Assembly: GCA_016766635.1 (NCBI GenBank)
Contig: CP068473.1
Span: 430,673-494,672 of the forward strand
From: Candidatus Xiphinematobacter sp.
GTDB taxonomy: Bacteria > Verrucomicrobiota > Verrucomicrobiia > Chthoniobacterales > Xiphinematobacteraceae
Direction of reading: 5' to 3'
Length of the DNA: 64,000 nt
Each line of letters starts with the position of its first letter. The stretch's first letter is position 1. The notes under the pieces were generated by a model. The model worked only from the letters and a program-made list of their open reading frames with translations. It was not told the origin of the DNA and searched no databases. The position numbers were made by a program, and so were the translations under genes. This document shows positions 36,634-47,722 of this stretch, piece by piece.

Positions 36634-37800
36634 ATGGATATCTCGTCCCGCCTTAAAGAACTAGCTCCATCTCTCACCCTTACTATTGACAGTAAGTCCA
36701 AAGCTATGAAAGCCTCAGGCATCGACATTTATAGTTTCGGTACTGGCGAACCTGACTTCGACACACCTAGGCATATTAAAGCTGCCGCTATTTCTGCTTT
36801 GGAGGAAGGATGTACCAAGTATACTGCCAGCTCAGGGATTTTTGAGTTGCGCAAGGCCATTTCCGAGAAATTTTGGCTAGACAATCGCCTAGAGTACAAC
36901 CCAGACAGTCAAATCGTTGTCAGCAACGGTGCCAAGCAATCCTGTTACAATGCTATCATGGCTTGCATTGAAGAGGGAGACGAAGTGATCATCCCGGCCC
37001 CGTACTGGTTGAGCTATCTGGAAATGGTGCGGCTAGCGGGTGGTACACCTGTTGTGGTTCCTACTCGAGAAGAAAGCGCCTGGAAGCTGACCGCTTCGGA
37101 ATTTGAGAACGCTATGACGCCTAAAACAAAGATGATTATAGTAAACTCACCAGGCAATCCATCAGGTTCTGTCTACACTGTCGAAGAACTGCGTGCAATT
37201 TCTAAGGTAGCTGTTGAAGAAGGAATTTATATTCTCTCAGATGAGATCTATGAGAAGCTCATCTATGACGATGCCGAGCACGTAAGTGTTGCTTCACTGA
37301 CATCTGAAGCGTATGGGCTAACCATTACCGTCAACGGGCTCAGTAAGGCCTATGCCATGACCGGTTGGCGTCTCGGTTACTTGGGGGCTCCCGAACCAAT
37401 AGCCTGCGCAGTTGACTCTATACAAAGTCACAGCACCTCTAACCCTTGCTCCTTTTCCCAGAGAGGAGCTATCGCTGCATTAAAGGGCAGTCAACAGTGT
37501 GTAGCCGATATGCGAGAAGAACTCAATCTCCGTAGAAAATATGTACTAAGCCGTATTTCTAAAATTCCCAGAGTTACAACCGTTGTACCTCAGGGTGCTT
37601 TTTATGTGCTTATCAACATTGGTCAGCTAGGGCTAGGCTCCCAGAATTTCGTAGATCGCCTATTAAGTAAGACAAATGTTGTTGCAATCCCAGGAATTGC
37701 CTTCGGAAATGATCAAACCATTAGGATTAGCTACGCTGCCAGCATGGATATAATTAAAAAGGGATTGGATCGTTTTGAGGAGTTTTGTCAGATGATCTAG
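36634..37800 (+). CDS. Aspartate/aromatic aminotransferase, class I
   Basis: The 388-residue fold-type I PLP enzyme matches the aspartate aminotransferase Ib group. It has FGTGEPDFDTPRHIKAAA, NGAKQSCYNA, NSPGNPSGSVY, SDEIYEKLIYD and the PLP lysine K238 in LSKAYAMTGWRLGY. Likely it transfers amino groups between aspartate or aromatic amino acids and 2-oxoglutarate; members of this group also use prephenate or tyrosine, which would suit the aromatic genes here. The ATG at 36634 (MDISSRLKEL) is chosen over an upstream frame extension. Confidence 0.92.
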   Translation: MDISSRLKELAPSLTLTIDSKSKAMKASGIDIYSFGTGEPDFDTPRHIKAAAISALEEGCTKYTASSGIFELRKAISEKFWLDNRLEYNPDSQIVVSNGAKQSCYNAIMACIEEGDEVIIPAPYWLSYLEMVRLAGGTPVVVPTREESAWKLTASEFENAMTPKTKMIIVNSPGNPSGSVYTVEELRAISKVAVEEGIYILSDEIYEKLIYDDAEHVSVASLTSEAYGLTITVNGLSKAYAMTGWRLGYLGAPEPIACAVDSIQSHSTSNPCSFSQRGAIAALKGSQQCVADMREELNLRRKYVLSRISKIPRVTTVVPQGAFYVLINIGQLGLGSQNFVDRLLSKTNVVAIPGIAFGNDQTIRISYAASMDIIKKGLDRFEEFCQMI

Positions 37801-37935
37801 AACACTCCTATGGTCGATTGTGGAGAAACTGAGGGAGAGTCTGGGTGTTTTCACCTTGGAGAAGAAAAAGGGGGGCAATAAAAAAGGAGGGGCAACACGG
37901 AGTAGTAAGGTTGACTTAAAAGGTCGGAATTGTCC

Positions 37936-38691
37936 TCAGCTTTTGAAGCTTCTAGTGGCAATCAGTCGAAGGCCCTCCAAGGTTAACTTCGGATTGATCG
38001 TGTCGAAGAATGGTAAGCGGTTGCCAATTAGCTTAGCATCGCCTCCGGTTGCAATGACAGATGGAGTGGATCTGTCGCTAAAAAGCTCGTGGTGGATTTG
38101 GGAGAGAATTTCTCGAATCAGGCCTCGATAGCCAATCACAGCTCCGGAACGTATGGCTTCCTCGCTAGATTTCCCAAGGACAGAACGTGGCTCGCGTAAC
38201 CGTACTCGTGGTAACAAGGCGGTTCGTTGGTAGAGGTACTCGCTGAACACAGCTAGCCCGGGCGCAATGACTCCACCCACATAACTTCCGGCCGTAGAAA
38301 GCACGTCAAAAGTTACGGCCGTTCCAAAGTCCACCACAATGGCTGGAATCCTGTAGAGCGAGACACAGGCAACGGCATTTGCGAGCCGATCGGCTCCAAT
38401 GTGTCCTGGATTGGGATAGTCGATAGAAATACCCAAGTTAGCTTCCGGATTTACCCAGAGAATGGGAACAGATAGAGCACTAGCAACTGCTGGATTTCGA
38501 GAGGGTACAACTGATGCTATGACCGCATAGGCAAAGGGCCAATTAGCAATAACAGCCCTAAGGCGACCTGTTGTTAGTCTAGCTGTAGCAATGCGGCGGA
38601 TTGTTTTCAGTCGCTTTATGGAACTTAAGGCAACTTTTGTAAAAGTATTACTAATATCTATCAACAAGTAGCATGGTGAGGAATCATACAT
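37936..38691 (-). CDS. coaX: Type III pantothenate kinase
   Basis: The 251-residue CoaX phosphorylates pantothenate, the first step of CoA synthesis. The actin-like fold motifs are PGHIGADRLANAVA, VVDFGTAVTFDVL and GGVIAPGLAVF. The N-terminal phosphate-binding motif normally reads DxGNT; here it is DISNT, with Gly replaced by Ser. The start at 38691 (MYDSSPCYLLIDIS) leaves a normal length; codons upstream to 38739 are possible. It converges with the aminotransferase gene. Confidence 0.9.
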   Translation of the reverse strand: MYDSSPCYLLIDISNTFTKVALSSIKRLKTIRRIATARLTTGRLRAVIANWPFAYAVIASVVPSRNPAVASALSVPILWVNPEANLGISIDYPNPGHIGADRLANAVACVSLYRIPAIVVDFGTAVTFDVLSTAGSYVGGVIAPGLAVFSEYLYQRTALLPRVRLREPRSVLGKSSEEAIRSGAVIGYRGLIREILSQIHHELFSDRSTPSVIATGGDAKLIGNRLPFFDTINPKLTLEGLRLIATRSFKS

Positions 38692-39054
38692 GGGTAATGC
38701 AAGAGACTGCAGTCGCGGCGACCCTACCATATAGATCACCCCTGTCGCCAGATGGGGAATGGGATAGACTGCAAAAGCCCCCGGAGGGGGGGGGGAAGGT
38801 CGGTTGTAAGTCCTTTGGAAATAAATAAAGATGACCTTACTTATTATCTAAGTTCAGGAACAACTCTCACTAACTACAGGGCTAGCGAGACCAGTAACGC
38901 GTTAACCGCCACAGAGTCCTCTTCGCTTTCCCTCACCTCTACCCCTTCCTCTTTATTTCCCGGCGGCGCAAAGAAAATTCCTCTCAGAGGGAGGAATTAG
39001 AGGAAGGGGACATGAAGTGTTAGGCATTGTGTTGCCCCCACTGTAACGCTGGAA
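38692..39054. other. Gap between coaX and rnpB
   Basis: Nothing coding is supported. A C5 run (38778-38782) faces a nine-G run (38786-38794), which can form a tight hairpin just upstream of coaX. A Ser/Thr-rich plus frame at 38752-39000 lacks family features. Confidence 0.35.
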
Positions 39055-39519
39055 GGAAGAACGAGTTGTAAGCCGGATTCTGTACAACAGCCCTCAGCTA
39101 TAGCCAAGATACCGATGCGATGACCATTTCTCTGTCTTATCTAGTAGGACAAGACCCCGACCAAGGTCGGGTGCGACTTAATACCCGGAGTTTCCAGGGG
39201 GAAACGACCCCCCATCGGGCAGGCGACCCATCCTCCTATTTAGTCTTGCACCACATGGGGTTTTTCATACCCCCTCGCTTACGCTTGGGGTGGTGGGCTC
39301 TTACCCCGCCTTTTCACCATTTCCAGACAAGCCGAGCAAGCCCGGCAAGCTGGCTGTCTATTCTCTGTGACACTTTCCGTCGTGCAGAACTTACGTACCA
39401 CACTCCCACGCGTTTTTCTTCTTCCCTTCTCCCCTTCTCTTTACGTGGCATGCTGCCTTCTGGTGTCCGGACTTTCCTCTTTATCACCTGGAGATAAAGC
39501 AGCCATCCCTCGCCCATCC
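39055..39519 (-). ncRNA. rnpB: RNase P RNA
   Basis: The minus strand carries the canonical bacterial RNase P RNA. Near the 5' end is GAGGAAAGTCCGGAC, and near the 3' end ACAGAATCCGGCTTACAAC, the two universally conserved segments. Helix P1 is formed by GGATGGGCGAG (39509-39519) with CTCGTTCTTCC (39055-39065), using G-U pairs and one mismatch. The length of about 465 bases is at the long end for type A. Exact ends are estimated from P1. It processes tRNA 5' ends together with the rnpA product. Confidence 0.95.
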
Positions 39520-39673
39520 TTCCTGGGAAGAGGATAGGGAAAAGAGAGGTAAATGACAACCTAAAAAATGCTTTAAACATTGACGCCGCTTAAATTGGTG
39601 GGAATTTCTTCTATCACTTGCTTCAGAGTATTCTCAAAGGGTACGTATTGTCTTACCACTGGTGGTACCTGTC

Positions 39674-41479
39674 ATGGAGACTATTGAATTTCGTAGGCCA
39701 AGGAACCTAGATTGGCCCCGTGCAGCGGCACTTCTCTACGGAGATTGGGGAACAAGTAAGGCCTATGTTCTAGGATTGGCATTCGTAACATCCGGGTTTT
39801 CCTCTCTGCCAATTATCCTGGCTGTTTGTGGCCTAACAGCCCTCGTGGGTGCCAACTACGTGGTAATCTGTCGGTGTTTTCCGGAGGGAGGTGGGGTCTA
39901 TTCATCGGCCCGGAGTCAATCCCGTCTGCTCGCGATAATTGGAGCGCTTCTTTTGGTTGCTGACTTAACGGTAACTGCCGCCTTAAGTGGTTGGGCAGCA
40001 CTGAGTTACTTAGAAGTGCCAAGTCAGTACGTTCTTGCCGGGACCATTGCTGTAATTTCAACTGTTGGAATTCTCAATTATTTTGGCCCTCGCCCTAGTG
40101 GGAGCTTGGCTGTGGTTCTTGCTGTTCCAACTATTCTAGTGGTAGTGGTGACTTTTCTTCTAAGCGTGCCCCACCTTTCTATGAAACTACCCGTCCATGG
40201 AATGGGGATAGAGCGTACTTGGAGCTCCTTTGTAAGTGTCATTCTGGCCCTGAGCGGTGTGGAGGCCATCGCGAATCTGACAGGGATTCTCAAGCTAGAT
40301 AAGGGCTCGTCTGTAGTTAGGCCGCAAGTTGGCAGAACAGCCTTCAGGGCAATTTTACCAGTAGCCATTGAGGTGAGTGTAGGAACCGCCCTGTTAGGCT
40401 GGGCAATGCTTTCCATACCAGAGGAACTCTCTCAAGAAATGTTCAGACGCGGAGAGGACATGATTCGCTTTATAGCTGAATTTTACGGGGGGGTGGCATT
40501 TGGGGTTACATTTTCCAAGATTTATGGATTTTCGGTAGGTATCATTTTTTCCCTCCTCCTATTTAGTGCTGTGAACACAGCAGTAACTGCTCTCGTTGGC
40601 TTACTGTTTATAACTGCGAGAGATGGGGAAATGCCACGGGCCTTTCTACGTTTAAATTCTCACGGAGTGCCCGTTGCTCCATTGGCAATCGCAGTTGCTC
40701 TCCCCTGTCTAGTCTTGGTTTCCACTAATAGTTTTGAGGCCTTAGCTGGGCTCTACGCGATTGGAGTGGTAGGTGCTATCTGCGTGAATCTGGGATCGTG
40801 CTCCTTAAATTGGAACCTAACAATGCACCCCTTCGAGCGATGGATCATGTTTATTACCTTTTTGATATTGGTGGCCGTCGAACTGACGTTGGCTCGAACC
40901 AAACCCGATGCGCTCTTCTTCGTTCTTTGCGTTTTGGTTATAGGACTCTCCCTAAGAGCCTACGTACAGAGGTTGTCTGGGTTGCGTACGGTAACAATTT
41001 CTAGGGAAATAGCAGATATTGCTGAGTCGGAGGAAATTGAAAAAGTGTTGCGGTTTCGGGCCGCTTCTCAGAGGATTTTAGTGTGCCTACGGGGAGTAAC
41101 GTCGGCGCTGGAGTTTGCCTTTGACGAGGCGTTATTACGTCGTGCTGAACTCTATATACTCTACGTGCGGGAGGTAGTGGTACTGTATCCGGGGATGCAC
41201 ATGGCTCCTTCACGCTGGGAAGAGGACCCTCAAGCAAGTGTTATCCTCAACACCGCCCTTAAGATGGGTAAAGAGCGTGGCATCCCGGTGGTACCTGTAT
41301 TTGCTAGCGCCGCTGCTCCAGCGGGAATTATCGTGGATCTGGCAGCAACTCTGGGGGCGGACTTCCTCATCTTAGGTTCTTCTAATCGCTCCACTATGGA
41401 CAAGGTCCTCAAGGGAAATGTAGCCTCACAAGTCGCTGCCAATCTCCCTGATAGTATTCCAATCCTTATTTACGGCTAG
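39674..41479 (+). CDS. APC-family permease with C-terminal UspA domain
   Basis: The 601-residue protein has about 12 membrane segments of the amino acid-polyamine-organocation family. PEGGGVYSSARSQS after the second segment, and the helix 6 region SGVEAIANLTGILK, are typical. From about residue 455 a universal-stress-protein domain follows, with RILVCLRGVTSALEFAFDEAL and the nucleotide-loop-like ADFLILGSSNRSTMDKVLKGNVASQVA. Such fusions are known; the cytoplasmic domain may regulate transport. Substrate is unknown, though an amino acid is likely. ATG at 39674 chosen. Confidence 0.87.
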   Translation: METIEFRRPRNLDWPRAAALLYGDWGTSKAYVLGLAFVTSGFSSLPIILAVCGLTALVGANYVVICRCFPEGGGVYSSARSQSRLLAIIGALLLVADLTVTAALSGWAALSYLEVPSQYVLAGTIAVISTVGILNYFGPRPSGSLAVVLAVPTILVVVVTFLLSVPHLSMKLPVHGMGIERTWSSFVSVILALSGVEAIANLTGILKLDKGSSVVRPQVGRTAFRAILPVAIEVSVGTALLGWAMLSIPEELSQEMFRRGEDMIRFIAEFYGGVAFGVTFSKIYGFSVGIIFSLLLFSAVNTAVTALVGLLFITARDGEMPRAFLRLNSHGVPVAPLAIAVALPCLVLVSTNSFEALAGLYAIGVVGAICVNLGSCSLNWNLTMHPFERWIMFITFLILVAVELTLARTKPDALFFVLCVLVIGLSLRAYVQRLSGLRTVTISREIADIAESEEIEKVLRFRAASQRILVCLRGVTSALEFAFDEALLRRAELYILYVREVVVLYPGMHMAPSRWEEDPQASVILNTALKMGKERGIPVVPVFASAAAPAGIIVDLAATLGADFLILGSSNRSTMDKVLKGNVASQVAANLPDSIPILIYG

Positions 41480-41483
41480 TTTC

Positions 41484-42065
41484 CTATTGCTCCGCCCACT
41501 TGATACTGCATCCAATGCTGGGCATTTGCTTCTCAGGTATGGGCCGGTCTTCCAGAGTAGCATCCAGAGCCGCACGCAAGTTTGCCCCAGTAACAGGCAG
41601 GCCATTGCTTGGAGTACTTTCGTCCAAGCAGCCGTGATAGACTAGTCGACTTTTGGAATCGAAGAGAAAAAAATCCGGTGTACACACAGCGCCAAATGCC
41701 TTAGCGATTTCTTGAGATTGGTCGAAGAGCAGGGGAAAGGGGAAGGCATGCTCAACGGCCATCTGTCGGAGCATATCTGGAGCATCCTCAGGATACCTTT
41801 TGCTATCGTTAGAACTAATTGACACGAAAGCAACACCACGAGGCTGATAATCCTCAGCCAGCCGTTTGAGCTCCTTCAACACGTGAGCAACAAAGGGACA
41901 ATGCCGACAGACAAACATGATTAAGATGGCTCCTTTATTGCCACAAGCTTCTCGATGAGAAACAAGTGTACCTTTTGCAACGTCTCGAAGGGCAAAGGCA
42001 GGCAGAAAGTGTCCGATAGGCATAGAGCTGTTGGCGGTGGTAGGCATGAAGGGAGAGGGTGCCAA
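41484..42065 (-). CDS. Thioredoxin-family protein (redoxin type)
   Basis: The 193-residue soluble protein has a thioredoxin fold with the active-site-like motif C53-R-H-C56 (FVCRHCPFVAH). It follows the AhpC/TSA-like family whose members read CNHCPFV and end with PSIGCSIKW, as here. AVCTPDFFLFD provides the cis-proline region. It is probably a thiol oxidoreductase or peroxide-related protein; the substrate is unknown. It ends four bases from the permease stop and converges with it. Confidence 0.82.
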   Translation of the reverse strand: MAPSPFMPTTANSSMPIGHFLPAFALRDVAKGTLVSHREACGNKGAILIMFVCRHCPFVAHVLKELKRLAEDYQPRGVAFVSISSNDSKRYPEDAPDMLRQMAVEHAFPFPLLFDQSQEIAKAFGAVCTPDFFLFDSKSRLVYHGCLDESTPSNGLPVTGANLRAALDATLEDRPIPEKQMPSIGCSIKWAEQ

Positions 42066-42147
42066 AAAAAGGAGGAGGACTCAACTCTTTCATTGGGAGG
42101 TTTTGTTGAGTGTTGACCCAAAAGGCGTGTTTGGCTAGGCAAGCGAT

Positions 42148-43005
42148 GTGACATACCTTACCCATCCAATCCATATCAATAGAAACCGACGTTCTCTTGG
42201 CCAGTTCTCTCAGGAAGAAGTATCCACTGGCCTGGCGTCCGGGCGTTTTCTTCCGACTGACCTAGGCTGGACTCTGGGAATGGAGGCTTGGAAGCCGCTT
42301 TCCGAATTCCAGGATTTGCTCCAGCCGCTTCCGCCACAGAAATTAGGAGTGTCCATTCCCCCTACACTTTTGCTTGAACCTCTATGGGAAAAAAGACACG
42401 AAGTCGGCTTTTTACAAGCACTGCTGCAAACTGTTAGAGGACTCTTGGTAAATCCCGCTGAGATTTTCTCAAAAATGCCTACCGAGGGAGATTATCTTTC
42501 CCCCATTCTCTACGTCATTATCCTAACAGTAGGTGTAGGGATTTGTACACTACCTTACAGTAGGTTTTACGCGGCAGCGTTCAGGAGGTTGGTACACGGC
42601 TTGCCTGGTGTAAATACGCTGAATATGAGCTTCTTTGAAGTAGATTCCCTCAACCTAGCAAGCGCTGCAATGGCGATTGCACTTATGCCAGTCCTAGCGA
42701 CCCTAGGGAGCTTACTTCGTGCTAGCTTCTTGCACCTAATTTTGTACCTTGTGGGCGGCGCAAACAAAGGATTCGAGTCTACGTTCCGAATTATTTGTTA
42801 TTCAGACGCCACAGCCGCCATTTTTCGTTTGCTTCCTTTTTTAGGGATCCTAGTTACCTTTGTATTTGATGTCCTGTTGTTGATCGTGGGCCTTAAGAAG
42901 GTTAACCAGATAGAGGGATGGCGTGCCGCCTTGACAGTGCTCTTTCTTCCTTTCTGTTTCTTTGTCAGTGTTGGAGCGGGTATTCTGTTTCTGGCCTTTC
43001 CATGA
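42148..43005 (+). CDS. GYF_2 domain plus Yip1-like membrane protein
   Basis: The 285-residue protein starts with a GYF_2-like domain (residues about 8-55: RRSLGQFSQEEVSTGLASGRF, then GWTLGMEAWKPLSEF). A Yip1-type membrane region follows with about five hydrophobic segments from residue 120 onward. The combination is frequent in Verrucomicrobia and Planctomycetes and its function is unknown. The start is not certain, because the usual GYF_2 beginning MWYI is replaced by MTYLTHPIHI. Confidence 0.75.
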   Translation: MTYLTHPIHINRNRRSLGQFSQEEVSTGLASGRFLPTDLGWTLGMEAWKPLSEFQDLLQPLPPQKLGVSIPPTLLLEPLWEKRHEVGFLQALLQTVRGLLVNPAEIFSKMPTEGDYLSPILYVIILTVGVGICTLPYSRFYAAAFRRLVHGLPGVNTLNMSFFEVDSLNLASAAMAIALMPVLATLGSLLRASFLHLILYLVGGANKGFESTFRIICYSDATAAIFRLLPFLGILVTFVFDVLLLIVGLKKVNQIEGWRAALTVLFLPFCFFVSVGAGILFLAFP

Positions 43006-43201
43006 AAAAGAAATTGCAGTAGATTGCGCTGTTGAAGTTTCTGCGACAGAAAAAAAAGACGGGGTCCGTCCATACCTGCCCCCGAGTGTTGGTTTTCCGC
43101 GGGCTGGCTCTACAATACTCTTAAGTGAGTTGAGTTAAGTGGAATTTTTGTTTTTTACTTCCAGCTGCGCAAGCCTTGACTTATTCGATCTCTGACAGAG
43201 A

Positions 43202-43338
43202 GCCTTGCCTGGTGGCGCTTTTGTTGAGAAATAGATAGAGGGAATTGTTTTTTCCTTGGATGGTACCGCGGTCTTCCCCAGGGGAAGTATCGGGATCATC
43301 CTGCTGGGGTCAGGGCTATTCGGCTCTTACCCCGTTTT
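43202..43338 (+). promoter_or_regulatory. Structured thyA leader with terminator-like hairpin
   Basis: A terminator-like hairpin lies 28 bases before the thyA ATG: GGGGT-C-AGGGC (43306-43316), a 6-base loop, GCTCT-T-ACCCC (43323-43333), then G and TTTT (43335-43338). Upstream is GATGGTACCGCGG (43259-43271), which matches the T-box core TGGNACCGCG, within a nested stem (GGATG 43257-43261 with CATCC 43297-43301). The same span also resembles the ends of a 5S rRNA: GCCTTGCCTGGTGGC at 43202, GATGGTAC, and a closing CAGGGC at 43311-43316. The conserved CCGAAC centre of 5S is absent. So an attenuating leader is supported; its class is not. Confidence 0.4.
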
Positions 43339-43366
43339 CTAAGGCTAGCCTCGGAAGAAAAGTGGA

Positions 43367-44161
43367 ATGGAACAGTATCAACGACTCCTCCGTTTAGTTC
43401 TTGAAAAGGGAAAGTGGAAATTGGACCGCACGAAAACTGGTACCCTTTCCGTCTTTGGCGCGCAGGAGAGATTTGATCTGCGCGAGTGCTTTCCTCTTCT
43501 TACTACAAAGAGGATGCATGTGCGCTCGATTATTCATGAACTTCTCTGGTTTCTTCGAGGAGATACTAGTGTCCACTATTTAAACGAAAATCGAGTGACC
43601 ATCTGGAATAAATGGGCCGATGCTGAAGGGAGTTTGGGACGCACTTACGGAGCCCAATGGCGGAATTGGCGCACCCTGGAAGGGAAACCTGTCGATCAGA
43701 TTCAATCAGTGATTGACCACATCCGCACTAACCCTAACAGTCGGCGGCTGGTAGTGTCCGCCTGGAACGTTGGTGAACTTGATCAAATGGTTCTGGCTCC
43801 CTGCCATGCTATTTTTCAATTTTATGTTCAAGACGGTGAGATATCCTGTCACCTCTATCAGAGGAGTGCAGATCTCTTTCTCGGAGTTCCGTTTAACATT
43901 GCTTCCTATTCCTTGCTAACACTTATGGTAGCGCAGGTGTGCAATCTCCGCCCCTTCGAGCTAGTCCATACCTTTGGGGATCTACACCTTTATCAAAATC
44001 ATCTAGAACAGGCACATCTTCAGCTCCAACGGAAGTGCAGGATTTTGCCCCAGATGTATCTTAATCCCAAGGTACATGAGATTGACGAATTTCGCTTTGG
44101 AGATTTTTATCTCGTCGGATACCATCCGCATCCTACCATTAAAGCCCCTGTCTCAGTATGA
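43367..44161 (+). CDS. thyA: Thymidylate synthase
   Basis: The 264-residue enzyme methylates dUMP to dTMP using methylene-THF. The catalytic cysteine is C146 in [12 protein letters not shown], the same number as in E. coli. The phosphate-binding [13 protein letters not shown], the [16 protein letters not shown] block and the family C-terminus IKAPVSV are present. Its stop overlaps the folA start (ATGA), so translation of the two should be coupled. Confidence 0.97.
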   Translation: MEQYQRLLRLVLEKGKWKLDRTKTGTLSVFGAQERFDLRECFPLLTTKRMHVRSIIHELLWFLRGDTSVHYLNENRVTIWNKWADAEGSLGRTYGAQWRNWRTLEGKPVDQIQSVIDHIRTNPNSRRLVVSAWNVGELDQMVLAPCHAIFQFYVQDGEISCHLYQRSADLFLGVPFNIASYSLLTLMVAQVCNLRPFELVHTFGDLHLYQNHLEQAHLQLQRKCRILPQMYLNPKVHEIDEFRFGDFYLVGYHPHPTIKAPVSV

Positions 44162-44685
44162 AAGCCATCGTTGCAATAACAGAAAACCGCGTCATCGGGT
44201 ATAGAGGAGGGATTCCTTGGAGGCTTCCAGAGGACCTAAGATTTTTTAGGGAGGTTACTTGGGGTGCCACCGTAATCATGGGACGCAGGACATATGACTC
44301 TATTGGACATCCTTTGCCAGGAAGAGAAAATGTTGTTCTCACGCGCAAAGGAGGATTGCAAGTGGCGAGGAATGGAGTGCTTTGTACCTCTGACCTGAAA
44401 GTGATTGCTCGATTGTGCAAGCAAGTGGAAAAAAGCGGAGGGGAAGTGTTTGTGGTTGGTGGGGCGTGCGTCTATAAAGCCTTGTTGCCGCTATGCAACG
44501 AGATCTTTGTCACCCACGTGAAGGGTTACGGTTCCTTGAAGGAAGATACCTTCTTTCCACCCTTTGAGAAGGAGTTTGATTCGAAGGCATTTATTCGGGA
44601 GAATAAGAGGATGCGGATTGTGCACTACCTAAGGAGGGGACCCAAAAATGAAGGCAGACCAGGTCTAACCCACCGTAGATTGTAG
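44158..44685 (+). CDS. folA: Dihydrofolate reductase
   Basis: The 175-residue enzyme regenerates tetrahydrofolate consumed by ThyA. The N-terminal [28 protein letters not shown] carries the substrate-binding acidic residue, with [17 protein letters not shown] and [13 protein letters not shown] for NADPH binding. The C-terminal 15 residues are poorly conserved. It overlaps thyA by four bases. Confidence 0.95.
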   Translation: MKAIVAITENRVIGYRGGIPWRLPEDLRFFREVTWGATVIMGRRTYDSIGHPLPGRENVVLTRKGGLQVARNGVLCTSDLKVIARLCKQVEKSGGEVFVVGGACVYKALLPLCNEIFVTHVKGYGSLKEDTFFPPFEKEFDSKAFIRENKRMRIVHYLRRGPKNEGRPGLTHRRL

Positions 44686-44924
44686 GTAGTAGAGCTTGAC
44701 CTGCCCCATGCCGTTTCCTAGTTGCTTGCTTTCGCCTCCTCGTTCAGTTTCCTCACCATCCCCGGGGTAGTCTCCTCACTTGCGTTAAAACCCACTCGCT
44801 TCGCATGAATATAGGAGAGAAAAGCGAATCAAGCAACCATCCTAACAAGATGCCCACCACACCTTTTGCGCGGCCCCAGTGCAGTCCCCTAGCAACTTGT
44901 AAGGGGGAGGAAAGCGTGACTTCC

Positions 44925-44996
44925 TGCACCGAGAAGGACTTGAACCTTCAACCAATTGATTAAGAGTCAACTGCTCTGCCATTGAGCTATCGGTGC
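44925..44996 (-). tRNA. tRNA-Lys(CTT)
   Basis: A complete 72-base cloverleaf on the minus strand. The acceptor is GCACCGA/TCGGTGC with discriminator A, the D arm GCTC/GAGC, the anticodon stem GTTGA/TCAAT with loop CTCTTAA, and the T arm GAAGG/CCTTC with TTCAAGT. The anticodon CTT reads AAG lysine. CCA is not encoded. It sits alone between folA and gyrB. Confidence 0.95.
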
Positions 44997-47717
<2,721 letters not shown>

Positions 47718-47722
47718 AGTTA

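Noticed and set aside
38752-39000. 82-codon Ser/Thr-rich plus ORF
   Set aside because: Sits in the coaX upstream region across a nine-G run, with low-complexity tail; looks like a chance frame.
39120-39580. ORFs on both strands at 39.1-39.6 kb
   Set aside because: They are chance frames across the RNase P RNA gene.
43202-43316. Annotating a functional 5S rRNA
   Set aside because: Ends and GATGGTAC fit, and 115 bases is the right length, but the nearly universal CCGAAC centre and helix II partner are missing.
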